DNA from: a virus
Virus record (IMG/VR): IMGVR_UViG_3300037963_001436
Coordinates: 1-28,908 of that record
Reading direction: 5' to 3' (one strand)
Length of the DNA: 28,908 nt
Every line of letters starts with the position of its first letter. Positions within the stretch are counted from its first letter, which is position 1. Shown in pieces: positions 6,982 to 15,610 of this stretch. The position numbers were made by a program, and so were the translations under genes. The notes below the pieces were generated by a model that saw only the letters and a list, made by a program, of their open reading frames with translations, made no database searches and was not told the DNA's origin.

Positions 6982-7241
6982 TGGCTGACGTATTTGGATT
7001 ATCTGATGTGGCATCTCCAGACACAGGCAGAGGAGGATCAACAAATCTTAAAACTGGAGGAATGAGAAGGAAATATAATATGAAGGGTAAAATGAAAAAA
7101 TGTCCTGCAGGAAAAATGTATGATATGAAACTTAAAAAATGTGTAACTAGAAAAGGTGATCTTAACAAGGATGGCAAAATGTCTAGTTACGAAAGCAAAA
7201 GATCATCTGCAATTCAAAAATCAATGAAAAGGGGTATGTAA
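6981..7241 (+). CDS. Small basic protein with EF-hand-like loop (86 aa)
   Basis: The ATG at 6981 shares its A with the previous TAA and is preferred over an in-frame TTG at 6972. The N-terminal 27 residues are glycine/serine-rich, then come R-R-K-Y-N-M-K-G-K-M-K-K, a C-P-A-G-K-M-Y-D-M-K-L-K-K-C pair of cysteines (41 and 54), and the loop D-L-N-K-D-G-K-M-S-S-Y-E at residues 60-71. The loop fits the 12-residue EF-hand calcium consensus (D1, N3, D5, G6, hydrophobic 8, E12). A basic helix follows. Calcium binding is inferred; the function is unknown. Confidence 0.82.
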   Translation: MADVFGLSDVASPDTGRGGSTNLKTGGMRRKYNMKGKMKKCPAGKMYDMKLKKCVTRKGDLNKDGKMSSYESKRSSAIQKSMKRGM

Positions 7242-7462
7242 TGCCAAGTAAAGCAAAGTGTAAAATGATGGTAGGGCCTGGTAAGAAATATAAAACTATG
7301 TCTGAGTGCATGAGTTATGGTGGTAAAAAAATGGGTAAAACTCAAAAACCTATGGCATCTGCAAAAGCAGAACAAGACATGGTTGGAACTGCTATGGCTA
7401 AATCTAAAAATGTTAGAATGAAAAATCGTATTAAAAAGAACTTAAGTAGAAGTGGTTATTAG
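7241..7462 (+). CDS. Small basic protein (73 aa)
   Basis: It starts at a TAATG overlap and ends in TAG, which overlaps a GTG start of the next gene. The sequence is rich in Lys and Met: K-A-K-C-K-M-M-V-G-P-G-K-K-Y-K-T-M-S-E-C-M, G-G-K-K-M-G-K, and a basic helical C-terminus V-R-M-K-N-R-I-K-K-N-L-S-R-S-G-Y. Two cysteines lie in the first 28 residues. Not assigned to a family; it belongs with the preceding basic proteins by position and composition. Confidence 0.78.
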   Translation: MPSKAKCKMMVGPGKKYKTMSECMSYGGKKMGKTQKPMASAKAEQDMVGTAMAKSKNVRMKNRIKKNLSRSGY

Positions 7463-7638
7463 TGAGTAAGAAAATAAGTGTAGACCTATTTAGTAATGAC
7501 ATTGGTTTTGGTGACACAGTTAGTCGTGCAATCAAAACAGTAACTAGAGGAAAAATAAAGGAGTGCGGAGGATGCAAGAAAAGACGAGATATATTGAACA
7601 GGATGATTCCGTACAGGAACGCTACGAATCGGGGGTAA
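7462..7638 (+). CDS. Small CGGC-motif protein, GTG start (58 aa)
   Basis: A GTG start overlaps the preceding TAG (TAGTG). The translation contains G-F-G-D-T-V-S-R-A-I-K-T-V-T, then K-E-C-G-G-C-K-K-R-R-D-I-L-N-R-M-I-P-Y. The sequence G-D-T-V-x-x-x-I-K, C-G-G-C-K-K-R and L-N-x-x-I-P recurs in many phage small proteins I have seen, often near tail genes (from memory). The single C-x-x-C suggests half of a zinc site or an iron-sulfur ligand pair; whether metal binds is unknown. Its last 67 nt are also read in another frame by the 7572 gene. Confidence 0.75.
   Translation: MSKKISVDLFSNDIGFGDTVSRAIKTVTRGKIKECGGCKKRRDILNRMIPYRNATNRG
7558..7563 (+). promoter_or_regulatory. Shine-Dalgarno AAGGAG deciding the 7572 start
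   Basis: AAGGAG lies 8 nt before the ATG at 7572, inside the coding sequence of the 7462 gene. It makes ATG 7572 preferable to the GTG at 7563, which overlaps the ribosome site. Confidence 0.65.
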
Positions 7639-7808
7639 GAAATGGTGGTGCTATATCTGGATCTGAAGGTGGACTTAGATTAGATATATTTGACCATGAT
7701 GTAAACTCTGAAGTAGACTTTACGGAAGATACTTGTTCTTTATGTGAACTTCCAGAACACGCTCAAAATCTTATTATAGAAGATATAGAGTACGAACAAA
7801 ATGCCTAA
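7572..7808 (+). CDS. Small acidic protein with CSLC motif, overlapping its neighbour (78 aa)
   Basis: The start is chosen from AAGGAG at 7558-7563. The first 67 nt overlap the end of the 7462 gene in a different frame. Unlike the preceding seven proteins it is strongly acidic: F-D-H-D-V-N-S-E-V-D-F-T-E-D-T, then C-S-L-C-E-L-P-E-H-A and I-I-E-D-I-E-Y-E. The C-x-x-C pair might complement the C-G-G-C of its neighbour in a shared metal site, which is speculation. It overlaps the nozzle gene start by 8 nt. Function unknown. Confidence 0.75.
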   Translation: MQEKTRYIEQDDSVQERYESGVRNGGAISGSEGGLRLDIFDHDVNSEVDFTEDTCSLCELPEHAQNLIIEDIEYEQNA

Positions 7809-10800
7809 ACAAACTCATGTTATAGATAAATTTCATGGAGGTATAAATTCAAATGCTGATCCAAGAGATATTGAAGATAACCAATCTCCTTTAATTGAAA
7901 ATATTAAAATAAGTAATTTAGGAAAACTTGAACTTGTTGGATCATTTCAAGCTGTAGATATTATATCTGGTACAACCGTAGGACTTTTAGATGGCCGTGG
8001 TTTAGGTGTTTTTAAATCAGATAAAAAATTAAATGGGTCTAATTCAAATGAAACTATTTTAGCTTTATATGATGATAATACAAGTTCTATTGCTTTAAAA
8101 GATAGTTCAGGATGGATAGATAGTAAAATAACAACGTTTGATAGTGACTTACCTGTTTTTCATGTTGCTGATGGTAATTTAAGAGTAGGAGATGGAGAAT
8201 TTGATGATGCAATTAATAACAAATGGTTTGGATATATTGAAAATCATAGATTTGCAGGTTTAAGAGCTGGATCATCTCAACCAGAAATAACTTTTGTTTA
8301 TTGTGTAGCTGATAGTTCAAATAGTTTAGATGGCAAATATTTTGATATATATGGAGCTGACAATCATAAATTTCAAATATGGATAGACGTAGGCGACACT
8401 GGTACTCTTCAACCTACTGGTAGCGGAAGTTACGATCATAATATAGAAGTAACTGGAATATCTACAAATGATACAGCAGCTACAGTTGCAACACAAATAG
8501 CATCATCTATAGATGCACATGGTGAATTTTCTGCTACTGCTTATACTAAAAGTGCCGATACTAGTTTTGTTCCTTTTATAATTATAACTTCTTCTACAAA
8601 AGAATCTCTTACAGATGCAGTTGCTGGTAATACAGGATTTACTGTTGTAGTTGCTCAACAAGGAACATCAGATGGAAGTGTAGGTAAAATAGCATGGACT
8701 CAAGCTGATCAATCTATAGCATCTCCAACGGTAGGTACTTGTATAATATCAACTCCGTACGCAGGTGGTGGTGGTGATTCTGATTTAAGAGCTGTTAATT
8801 CTACAGTTTCAGAATATTATGGAAGCATAGCAGATAATAGTCCTCCAGACGCAGCGACTATTCAAAGTGTTAATTTAAGAGTTGGTTTACAATATAATGA
8901 ATCATTAAATGTTTTAGGAGCAAGCGGATTAGCTGGAACAAATGCAAGTTTATCTGATGATGTTACTGAAATTTATCCTCTTATTGCAAACAATAATATA
9001 AAAGCAACTGGAAGCGGTAATGGTACTATTGTAGACGTAACGGAAACTTCAATGAATTATAGTATAGATGAAGAACGAAGTTTTGTTTATGCTTTTTATA
9101 TTACATCAAGTGAATATGAAGATTTAGTTAAAGTTACTATTCAACATAGCACTAACGATACAGGCGGAGGAGGTAGTGCTAATACTCTTAATTATACATT
9201 TTTAAAAGAAGAAATAAAATCAGATTGTTGGAATTTATTAGTTTGTTCATCTTCTAATATTGATTATGCTACTGCTGCTTTAGGAGATACTTTTACACGA
9301 TGGGATATAAGTGTTTTAGATAGTGATTCTGGTGACACTGCTCCTACTTTTTATTTAAGTGGGCCTGTATTAATACAAAATGTTCCTGTTAATGGTTTTC
9401 CAATAGGCACATATACTTTTCATCATACTTATTTATATGATGATGAAAAACAAGAATCTTTACCATTTAAATTTGCAGATGTAGGATCATCTTTAAGTAA
9501 GAATGTTAATAAATTAAATATATTAGGATCTCCTCTTCTTTTAAATTTTGATTCTTATATTAATCCATGTGATAATTCTGGTGTTTATAGTTTAAATAAA
9601 AGAATAACTGGTTCACGATTATATTATAAATTACAAGAAAATGATAATTTCTTTTTAATAGGTGAATTAGATTTTGTAGAAAATGGGTTTAAATGGTTTC
9701 CAGAAGGAACTGAAATGTCTTATAGTATGGTTAATACAACTGGAGCTGGAAGCGCATCATCAGAAACTTTTTTTAAAAATGCAGTTATAGTTAAAGGAAT
9801 TACTCCCGTTGAAGCAAATGGTATAGATACATATAAAAATATAAATGGATTTGGAGGTTTTGATAAACATATAAATGCCAAATATAAAACATCAGTTATT
9901 CATGGAAGAAGAACTTATATAGGAAATATAAGGCAACCTGCTAATAGCAATGGTATTAATTATCCAGATAGAATGTTAAAAAGTTCTATAAATAAATTTG
10001 ATGTATTTCCTAGTGAAGTTGGTAAGATAGATGTTGCAATTAACGATGGTGAAAGCATAATTAAACTAGAAGCATTTGCTGATAGGATATTGCAATTTAA
10101 AGAAAAAACTTTATACATTATAAATATATCTGAAAACGTAGATTTTTTAGAAGATACAATTAGAGATAAAGGATGTGCTTTTGATTATCATGTTGCTAAA
10201 ACAGATTTTGGTATTGCATGGTTTAATAAGTTAGGATTGTATTTTTTTGATGGACAAAAAGTAATAAATCTTTTAGAAAAAAATGGACAAAGATTAATTA
10301 ATCAAGATGATTGGAGAGCATTTTTAGAAGATGGAGAAGATGGAAGTTCAGATGATTTAGATATAAGTTCTGCTCATATAGCATACTCACCTGAAACAAG
10401 AGAAATTTTTATAAAAAATGAAAATACTGATATGTATATTTATGATTTTGTTTTAAAATCATTAACAAGAGCAATGCTAGTATTTTTACCAATTGGGAAT
10501 CATACAAATTTTATTATAAATAAAGATTCTAAGATGTCATATATTACACAATCCTCAAGGAGAGAATTAGTTTGGGATAATGATGCACAACATTATGATG
10601 GATTTGTTTATGTTACTAAAGATATTGATTTTGGACAACCTTCTGTAAGAAAAAAGATTTATAAAGTTTATATATCTTATACTTCAACAAGTGGAAGTGT
10701 TCCTTCTTTTACTTATGGAGTTAATGGAGATACTGCGTTAGCAAACACTCCAGTTACAGTTACTGCTTTTGCACAAAATCAACCTCAATGGACTCAAGCA

Positions 10801-10935
10801 GAATATAAATTTAATTCAGATGCAAATAATTGTTTTTCTATTCAATTAAAAATTGGAACAGCTGCTCAATCTATAAACACTGGATTTCAAATAAATGATA
10901 TAACAATAGTTTACAGATTAAAAAGACCTAGATAA
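7801..10935 (+). CDS. Large tail nozzle / tail tubular protein B-like protein (1044 aa)
   Basis: Likely part of the tail tube tip. The N-terminus (K-F-H-G-G-I-N-S-N-A-D-P-R-D-I, Q-S-P-L-I-E-N-I) matches the G-G-I-x-x-x-x-D ... Q ... N pattern of T7 gp12-type nozzle proteins and of many marine podovirus tail proteins. Residues about 176-290 form an inserted domain (D-G-K-Y-F-D-I-Y, T-A-A-T-V-A-T-Q-I-A-S-S-I-D) found in assorted phage structural proteins. Residues about 694-910 have propeller-like blades (H-G-R-R-T-Y-I-G-N, L-Q-F-K-E-K-T-L-Y-I-I-N, F-G-I-A-W-F-N-K-L-G-L-Y-F-F-D-G). No Cys or membrane features suggest otherwise. The nozzle identity is inferred from the N-terminus and blades, and is weaker than the call that it is a virion tail protein. 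Confidence 0.92.
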   Translation: MPKQTHVIDKFHGGINSNADPRDIEDNQSPLIENIKISNLGKLELVGSFQAVDIISGTTVGLLDGRGLGVFKSDKKLNGSNSNETILALYDDNTSSIALKDSSGWIDSKITTFDSDLPVFHVADGNLRVGDGEFDDAINNKWFGYIENHRFAGLRAGSSQPEITFVYCVADSSNSLDGKYFDIYGADNHKFQIWIDVGDTGTLQPTGSGSYDHNIEVTGISTNDTAATVATQIASSIDAHGEFSATAYTKSADTSFVPFIIITSSTKESLTDAVAGNTGFTVVVAQQGTSDGSVGKIAWTQADQSIASPTVGTCIISTPYAGGGGDSDLRAVNSTVSEYYGSIADNSPPDAATIQSVNLRVGLQYNESLNVLGASGLAGTNASLSDDVTEIYPLIANNNIKATGSGNGTIVDVTETSMNYSIDEERSFVYAFYITSSEYEDLVKVTIQHSTNDTGGGGSANTLNYTFLKEEIKSDCWNLLVCSSSNIDYATAALGDTFTRWDISVLDSDSGDTAPTFYLSGPVLIQNVPVNGFPIGTYTFHHTYLYDDEKQESLPFKFADVGSSLSKNVNKLNILGSPLLLNFDSYINPCDNSGVYSLNKRITGSRLYYKLQENDNFFLIGELDFVENGFKWFPEGTEMSYSMVNTTGAGSASSETFFKNAVIVKGITPVEANGIDTYKNINGFGGFDKHINAKYKTSVIHGRRTYIGNIRQPANSNGINYPDRMLKSSINKFDVFPSEVGKIDVAINDGESIIKLEAFADRILQFKEKTLYIINISENVDFLEDTIRDKGCAFDYHVAKTDFGIAWFNKLGLYFFDGQKVINLLEKNGQRLINQDDWRAFLEDGEDGSSDDLDISSAHIAYSPETREIFIKNENTDMYIYDFVLKSLTRAMLVFLPIGNHTNFIINKDSKMSYITQSSRRELVWDNDAQHYDGFVYVTKDIDFGQPSVRKKIYKVYISYTSTSGSVPSFTYGVNGDTALANTPVTVTAFAQNQPQWTQAEYKFNSDANNCFSIQLKIGTAAQSINTGFQINDITIVYRLKRPR

Positions 10936-12317
10936 TGGCTTTAAATAGAGAAGAAAGAAAACTATTACATCATAAATCTAGAAAACCTACTTTTGGTGTA
11001 AATAAACCAGATCCAAATGAAGGAAAAAATGGAGATATATCTTTTAGAAAAATACAAGGTTCTGGAACTGTTCAATATATAAAAGATAATGGAAATTGGT
11101 TAGCAATAGGTTCTTCTGGAAACTTACCTCCTCAAAGACAAATTATATATAGTTCTAGTTCTTCTTCTTCTGGAACTTCTTCTTCCGTAACAAATCATGG
11201 TGATTTGCTTGGATTAGGAGATGATAATCATACTCAATATGTTCACAATACAATCGCCAGAACTATAACTGCTGATCATAACTTTACAGGAACTCCTGTA
11301 TTTGCTTCTCCAGATATTAATGGTGGAACAATAGATGCTATAACTTCTTTAACAGTTGCTAACAATGTAGATATTGGTAGTCACGATTTAAGAGCAGCTA
11401 CATTTACAGCAGATGGACTTACAAGTGGAAGAGTAGTATTTGCTGGAACAGATGGTGTATTATCAGATGATAGTGATTTAACATTTAGTAGCGATACATT
11501 AACAGCAACAAAGATAGGAGCATTTACAGCAGCTGGAGCAATTAACTTTGATAATCAAGATATGACTAATGTGGATATTGATAGTGGTGCTATTGATGGT
11601 ACAACTATTGGAGCAAATAGTCAAGCTGCTGGCGATTTTACTGCAATAGGAGCTGTTGCCGCTGGTACTATAGTAGGAACAACAATAGACGCTACTACTG
11701 ATTTTACTATTGATGGATTAGTAATAACTCCAGATACTATTTCTAACGATGCTGATTTAACTTTAGATGCAGGTGGTGATATTATTTTAGACGCTGCTGG
11801 TGGTCAAGTATTTATTCAATCTGCCGCTAGTACAGATGCTATTCTTCAATTTAAAATAGGAAATAGCGTAAGGCATATGATTGGTATAGATGCGGATGAT
11901 GATGATGCTTTGCGATTTCATGGAGCAGGGCCAACTCAATTAGCAACAAATTGTAATATGGTTTTAGATGCAAGTGGTATACAATTGAAGGGTGGAAATA
12001 TTACATTTAATGACAATCAAATAAACATAGATAATGATACTTCTGGAAGATTAAATATTTATAACGCTAGCTTAGGTTTACATATTAATACACCAGTTCC
12101 TTTTAATTCTGGTTCTGGAGAAATGGGTCATAGTGACGATACAACAACATTTGATTCTTTTGCCTTAAGATGGAAAACATTAACTGGTGGAACTTATAAT
12201 GGTCAACATATCGCTGGTGGAGAAGCTGATTATAAAAATAATTATGCTATGGTTGGAACTTTTAAAGAAAGCACAAGATATGCAGACCATTCAACAAGTT
12301 TTGTATTGCAAAGTTAA
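10935..12317 (+). CDS. Beta-structured tail fibre protein (460 aa)
   Basis: The ATG overlaps the nozzle stop as TAATG. Residues 1-70 are a basic, glycine-containing head ending K-D-N-G-N-W-L-A-I-G, likely the virion attachment part. A serine linker at about 73-85 follows, then L-G-L-G-D-D-N-H-T-Q-Y-V, a motif common at the entry of phage fibre shafts. Residues about 110-330 are repeating beta-helix/prism style sequence (G-R-V-V-F-A-G-T-D-G-V-L-S-D-D-S-D-L; D-L-T-L-D-A-G-G-D-I-I-L-D-A-A-G). The C-terminal 100 residues lack repeats and may form a tip or a trimer-capping domain. It is probably a second fibre beside the large adhesin; receptor unknown. Confidence 0.9.
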   Translation: MALNREERKLLHHKSRKPTFGVNKPDPNEGKNGDISFRKIQGSGTVQYIKDNGNWLAIGSSGNLPPQRQIIYSSSSSSSGTSSSVTNHGDLLGLGDDNHTQYVHNTIARTITADHNFTGTPVFASPDINGGTIDAITSLTVANNVDIGSHDLRAATFTADGLTSGRVVFAGTDGVLSDDSDLTFSSDTLTATKIGAFTAAGAINFDNQDMTNVDIDSGAIDGTTIGANSQAAGDFTAIGAVAAGTIVGTTIDATTDFTIDGLVITPDTISNDADLTLDAGGDIILDAAGGQVFIQSAASTDAILQFKIGNSVRHMIGIDADDDDALRFHGAGPTQLATNCNMVLDASGIQLKGGNITFNDNQINIDNDTSGRLNIYNASLGLHINTPVPFNSGSGEMGHSDDTTTFDSFALRWKTLTGGTYNGQHIAGGEADYKNNYAMVGTFKESTRYADHSTSFVLQS

Positions 12318-12326
12318 GGATATGTA

Positions 12327-14036
12327 ATGGGAGTTAATCACAGTACAAGAATAGCAAATGTTCCTTTTTATGCTAGAATAGCACAACCAGAAAGATTAAT
12401 TAGTGGTTTTTTAACTGTTATTGTAAGAAATGCAAATGATGGAAATGAATCTACTGATGATTTTGTAACAAGATTAGACCAAAATTTTAGTAATGCTCAA
12501 ACTAGAAATATAGATAATTATGCTCCTTTCGATGCTCAAGACCCTGGCGCATCTAATTTTGCAGCTAATTTAAATTCAGATAATAATATTTTATTAGAAG
12601 AAAATGGTGGTTCTAATAGTGAAAATTCTCATTTTAATAATAATATAGGAAATTGGGTTTCTCATAGCAATGCAACAATAAGTCATGATGGTATAGTAGA
12701 TAGATTGGATATAGTAAATACAAGTAACAGTGGTCAATCTGGAGCTAAATTATCTAGAAGCGATACTATTGGAACAACAGGATTAGAGGCTAGTAAGTTT
12801 GTTTGGAGAACACGAAGTGGTCAAAGATATAGATTAAAAATAAAAATAACTCCTTCTGGTTCTTTAGGTTCAACAAAACAAATTCATTTTAAAGTTTCTT
12901 TTACAAATTCAGAATCATATACTTCTTCTGGTTTTAATGCATCTGTTTTTTCTGGTGGAGCAACTGAAAATTTAGACTTTACTGTTCCATCAGATGCTAC
13001 TCTCGATGAAATACAAGTATATGTAGTAGACCCCGATACTACAACAGGTTCTAATTGCATTGCTATTGACGATGTAGAATTAATTCCTATAATAAATAAA
13101 TCAAGAGTAGATTTTGGACAAAGTATTGGAGATTATGATGTTTTAGTCTATCATGTTACTTCCGCTTGTCATATGAAAAATTTTTTACAACCTTATAAGC
13201 AAGACGGAACTGCTGGATATTATAATGCTGGGGAACTTTCAAATTATCCAGATCAAAGCGAATCTACATGGGCTAAGTATATTGATCATCCTGCTTGTCA
13301 AAATTTTGTAAAGTTTACATTAATATCTAGACATAATAATGCTTATGACCATCAAACTTGGAATTCATCTCCTATATACTTAGAAACAGAAACAGAAGGA
13401 ACAGATGATAAAAGTATTCATATTTTTGAAAGAGATGCAACTAATACTGCTAACTATTGGAATTATGGAACTCCTGCTACTATACAAAGCGATGATTATA
13501 ATTCTAGCATGGTGGATAGAGATGAATATATATTAAAAGATTCTTCTAATATTAATACAATAGCAACAGATGTTAGCGATGGTATTATAAGAAGAAGAAA
13601 ACAAATATTTAGTACAGCTAGTGCTTCTTATGTGGATCCTGGCTCTCTTATAAGAACAACTGGAAGTATGGGAGCAGATTTAAGAAGTGGGACTGCTCAT
13701 GTAGGTACAAAAAAAGATTACGGAAACAATACGTTTTTTGCTCCTGTTCATGGAGTTGATATATTTGCATCTCATCCATTTAGTTTAAGTAAATTTACAA
13801 GTGGAGCAGTGCAACTTCAAAATCATGCAGATTATGGTCAATTAGTAAGAGTAACTAATCACGATATAACTTTCTGGCAATTAGTTGTTAATGTTAAACT
13901 ATTAGTATTTAATAGTGCCGCTGGAATAACAACTTCTAATGATTATGAATTTTTTAAAAATAGAATAAATATAAATTATCAACCTAGTGGAGAAACTCAA
14001 AATATAATTTTTGATACTAGTTTGCATGGCACATAA
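12327..14036 (+). CDS. Tail-associated protein with CBM-like jelly roll (569 aa)
   Basis: Not assigned to a named family. AAGGA lies 6 nt before the ATG. Residues about 98-255 look like a CBM_4_9 jelly roll: N-I-G-N-W-V-S-H at the front, long beta-rich body, and A-I-D-D-V-E-L-I-P-I at the end. The ending closely parallels the CBM-like domain of the large fibre at 2-4069 (D-L-D-D-V-S-L-I-P-I). The rest is mixed beta with many aromatic residues and no membrane segment. Its position after the fibre suggests a tail or adsorption apparatus protein that binds glycans. It could equally be a baseplate or head-decoration protein. Confidence 0.85.
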   Translation: MGVNHSTRIANVPFYARIAQPERLISGFLTVIVRNANDGNESTDDFVTRLDQNFSNAQTRNIDNYAPFDAQDPGASNFAANLNSDNNILLEENGGSNSENSHFNNNIGNWVSHSNATISHDGIVDRLDIVNTSNSGQSGAKLSRSDTIGTTGLEASKFVWRTRSGQRYRLKIKITPSGSLGSTKQIHFKVSFTNSESYTSSGFNASVFSGGATENLDFTVPSDATLDEIQVYVVDPDTTTGSNCIAIDDVELIPIINKSRVDFGQSIGDYDVLVYHVTSACHMKNFLQPYKQDGTAGYYNAGELSNYPDQSESTWAKYIDHPACQNFVKFTLISRHNNAYDHQTWNSSPIYLETETEGTDDKSIHIFERDATNTANYWNYGTPATIQSDDYNSSMVDRDEYILKDSSNINTIATDVSDGIIRRRKQIFSTASASYVDPGSLIRTTGSMGADLRSGTAHVGTKKDYGNNTFFAPVHGVDIFASHPFSLSKFTSGAVQLQNHADYGQLVRVTNHDITFWQLVVNVKLLVFNSAAGITTSNDYEFFKNRININYQPSGETQNIIFDTSLHGT

Positions 14037-14094
14037 TACTGTTGGATAAAACAAATATGTTAATTAAATTAAATAGTAAAACTATATAGTCAAT

Positions 14095-14898
14095 ATGTCT
14101 ACAGCCTCAAAAATTAAATCAGCAATTCGATCTGGAGGAAAGTCTCGAAGAAAAGCTATATCAGCTTTATCGGATGTAAGTAGCAAATTATCTGAAGCTG
14201 ATTATAGTTCAAAATTATTTGAAATTAAATCTAAACAATCTGAAGATTTTTTTAATACTGTTTATTCTGGTATTGATACATTAGCTACACTTGCTGGTGG
14301 ATTAGAGCAAAAAGCTGAATTAGAATCAAATATAAAATTTTTAGAAGGAGAGTTAGGCGAAGGTCAGCAATTTGAAATAAAACAAAAACCTAAATTAATA
14401 GATGTTTTTAAAGACGATGTTACTTTGTCAGATTATTTAACAGGTGAAGATCAATATTTCTTAGGAGAAAAAAGTTTTGGTAGTAAATATGATGTAGCAG
14501 CTTTAGGTTCTAAGATTAAATCAGAAAGAGATGCAGCTGCTTTATTATCTAAAAGCATAGAAACAAATAAAATTTCAAAAGTTGCTCAATCAACTTTAGA
14601 AGAACCTAAAATGCCTTCTATAACTGGAGGCCCTAGTCCTATACCAGAAGTTTATTCATCTATTGAAAGAGAAGGCGGTGGAGGTTTAGAAACTCCAAAA
14701 ACTCCTAAGATGCCTAAAGTAATGACTGAAATTGAAAAAGGTATTCTTAGTAATGTAGATGATAGTATGGATCTTAGAGGTCAAGAAGATCTTTTCGGTT
14801 TTGGTGAAAATCCAGAAGAACTTAATATTCTTAATATGTATGATCAAGCTTTAGTTGATGATTTTGAAACATTTGCAGATGCTGGATTTATAAGATAA
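14095..14898 (+). CDS. Putative internal virion protein, hypothetical (267 aa)
   Basis: Function unknown. The ATG at 14095 follows a 58-nt AT-rich gap, the largest between plus-strand genes, and has no clear ribosome site. The first 25 residues are basic (K-S-A-I-R-S-G-G-K-S-R-R-K-A), then a helical region to about residue 90, a polar middle, a proline-rich linker (T-P-K-T-P-K-M-P-K) and an acidic C-terminus. This is the first of five genes that read as an ejection-protein block. Scaffold or assembly roles are alternatives. Confidence 0.82.
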   Translation: MSTASKIKSAIRSGGKSRRKAISALSDVSSKLSEADYSSKLFEIKSKQSEDFFNTVYSGIDTLATLAGGLEQKAELESNIKFLEGELGEGQQFEIKQKPKLIDVFKDDVTLSDYLTGEDQYFLGEKSFGSKYDVAALGSKIKSERDAAALLSKSIETNKISKVAQSTLEEPKMPSITGGPSPIPEVYSSIEREGGGGLETPKTPKMPKVMTEIEKGILSNVDDSMDLRGQEDLFGFGENPEELNILNMYDQALVDDFETFADAGFIR

Positions 14899-15608
14899 TG
14901 ATGTATAAAAAATTAGCTAAAAAAGGTAGATTCGGAGACAATAGAATAGCAAAAACTTCTAATGGTAGTTTGTGGCATGTTAATAAACAAGAAAAAAAAT
15001 TAATAGATGACTATGGAGTAGTAGGAGAAAGGATTGTTGATATGATTGGATCTGGAAGTACAAATCCAGAAACAGGTTTAAAGGAACAATTTTTACCAAT
15101 GATAACAGCCGGATTAGCAATAGGATCTGCGGTAATGGGAGCTGTGCAATCTTATGGTCAAACAAAAAGAGAAAGAGAACAAGGCGAAATGCAAGTAGGT
15201 TTTGCAAAAGAAGCTTTGGATTCTTTATCAGAAGCTGAATCTTCTTTAAAAGATTCTTTAGGATCTAGCTTAGCTTTACCTACATTAGAAGCGCAAAGAC
15301 AAGTTGAAGACATATCTAAAAAATCTCAAATTGGAATAGAAAATCTTAAAAAAAGACAAGACATTATGGTTGGCAAAACTGGTTTTGCTAGTACAGGCAT
15401 AGATAATACAGAAGTTATTACTCAAGCTAGAGATGAATATAGAACTCAACTAGAAGATGTTGATATAGGTTTAAATAAAAACCTATCAGAAGTTTTATCT
15501 AATTTTGAACAATCTCAATCTGAATTAACATTGCAAAGGCAACAGTTAAATCAACAAAAAAAATTAGCACAACAACAAGCAAACACTAAATACTTTGGAA
15601 TATTTTAA
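14898..15608 (+). CDS. Internal virion protein, T7 gp14-like in layout (236 aa)
   Basis: The ATG overlaps the preceding TAA (TAATGATG). The N-terminal 60 residues hold G-R-F-G-D-N-R-I-A and S-L-W-H-V-N-K-Q-E-K-K-L-I-D-D-Y-G. One hydrophobic segment lies at about 66-86 (L-P-M-I-T-A-G-L-A-I-G-S-A-V-M-G-A-V), followed by a long helical, Gln-rich coiled coil to the C-terminus. A small protein with one glycine-rich membrane segment and a helical tail, placed just before larger internal proteins, matches the role and order of T7 gp14, which forms a pore in the outer membrane. Homology to gp14 is not demonstrated; the similarity is in architecture. Confidence 0.88.
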   Translation: MMYKKLAKKGRFGDNRIAKTSNGSLWHVNKQEKKLIDDYGVVGERIVDMIGSGSTNPETGLKEQFLPMITAGLAIGSAVMGAVQSYGQTKREREQGEMQVGFAKEALDSLSEAESSLKDSLGSSLALPTLEAQRQVEDISKKSQIGIENLKKRQDIMVGKTGFASTGIDNTEVITQARDEYRTQLEDVDIGLNKNLSEVLSNFEQSQSELTLQRQQLNQQKKLAQQQANTKYFGIF

Positions 15609-15610
15609 TA

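Noticed and set aside
9300-9350. Asp-rich D-S-D-S-G-D stretch in the nozzle-like protein as a catalytic site
   Set aside because: It lies in a low-complexity loop of a beta-rich structural protein with no surrounding family motif.
14037-14094. Promoter in the 58-nt AT-rich gap before the internal-virion block
   Set aside because: Possible -10-like TATAGT at 14085-14090, but no -35 at a good spacing; in DNA this AT-rich such matches are expected by chance.
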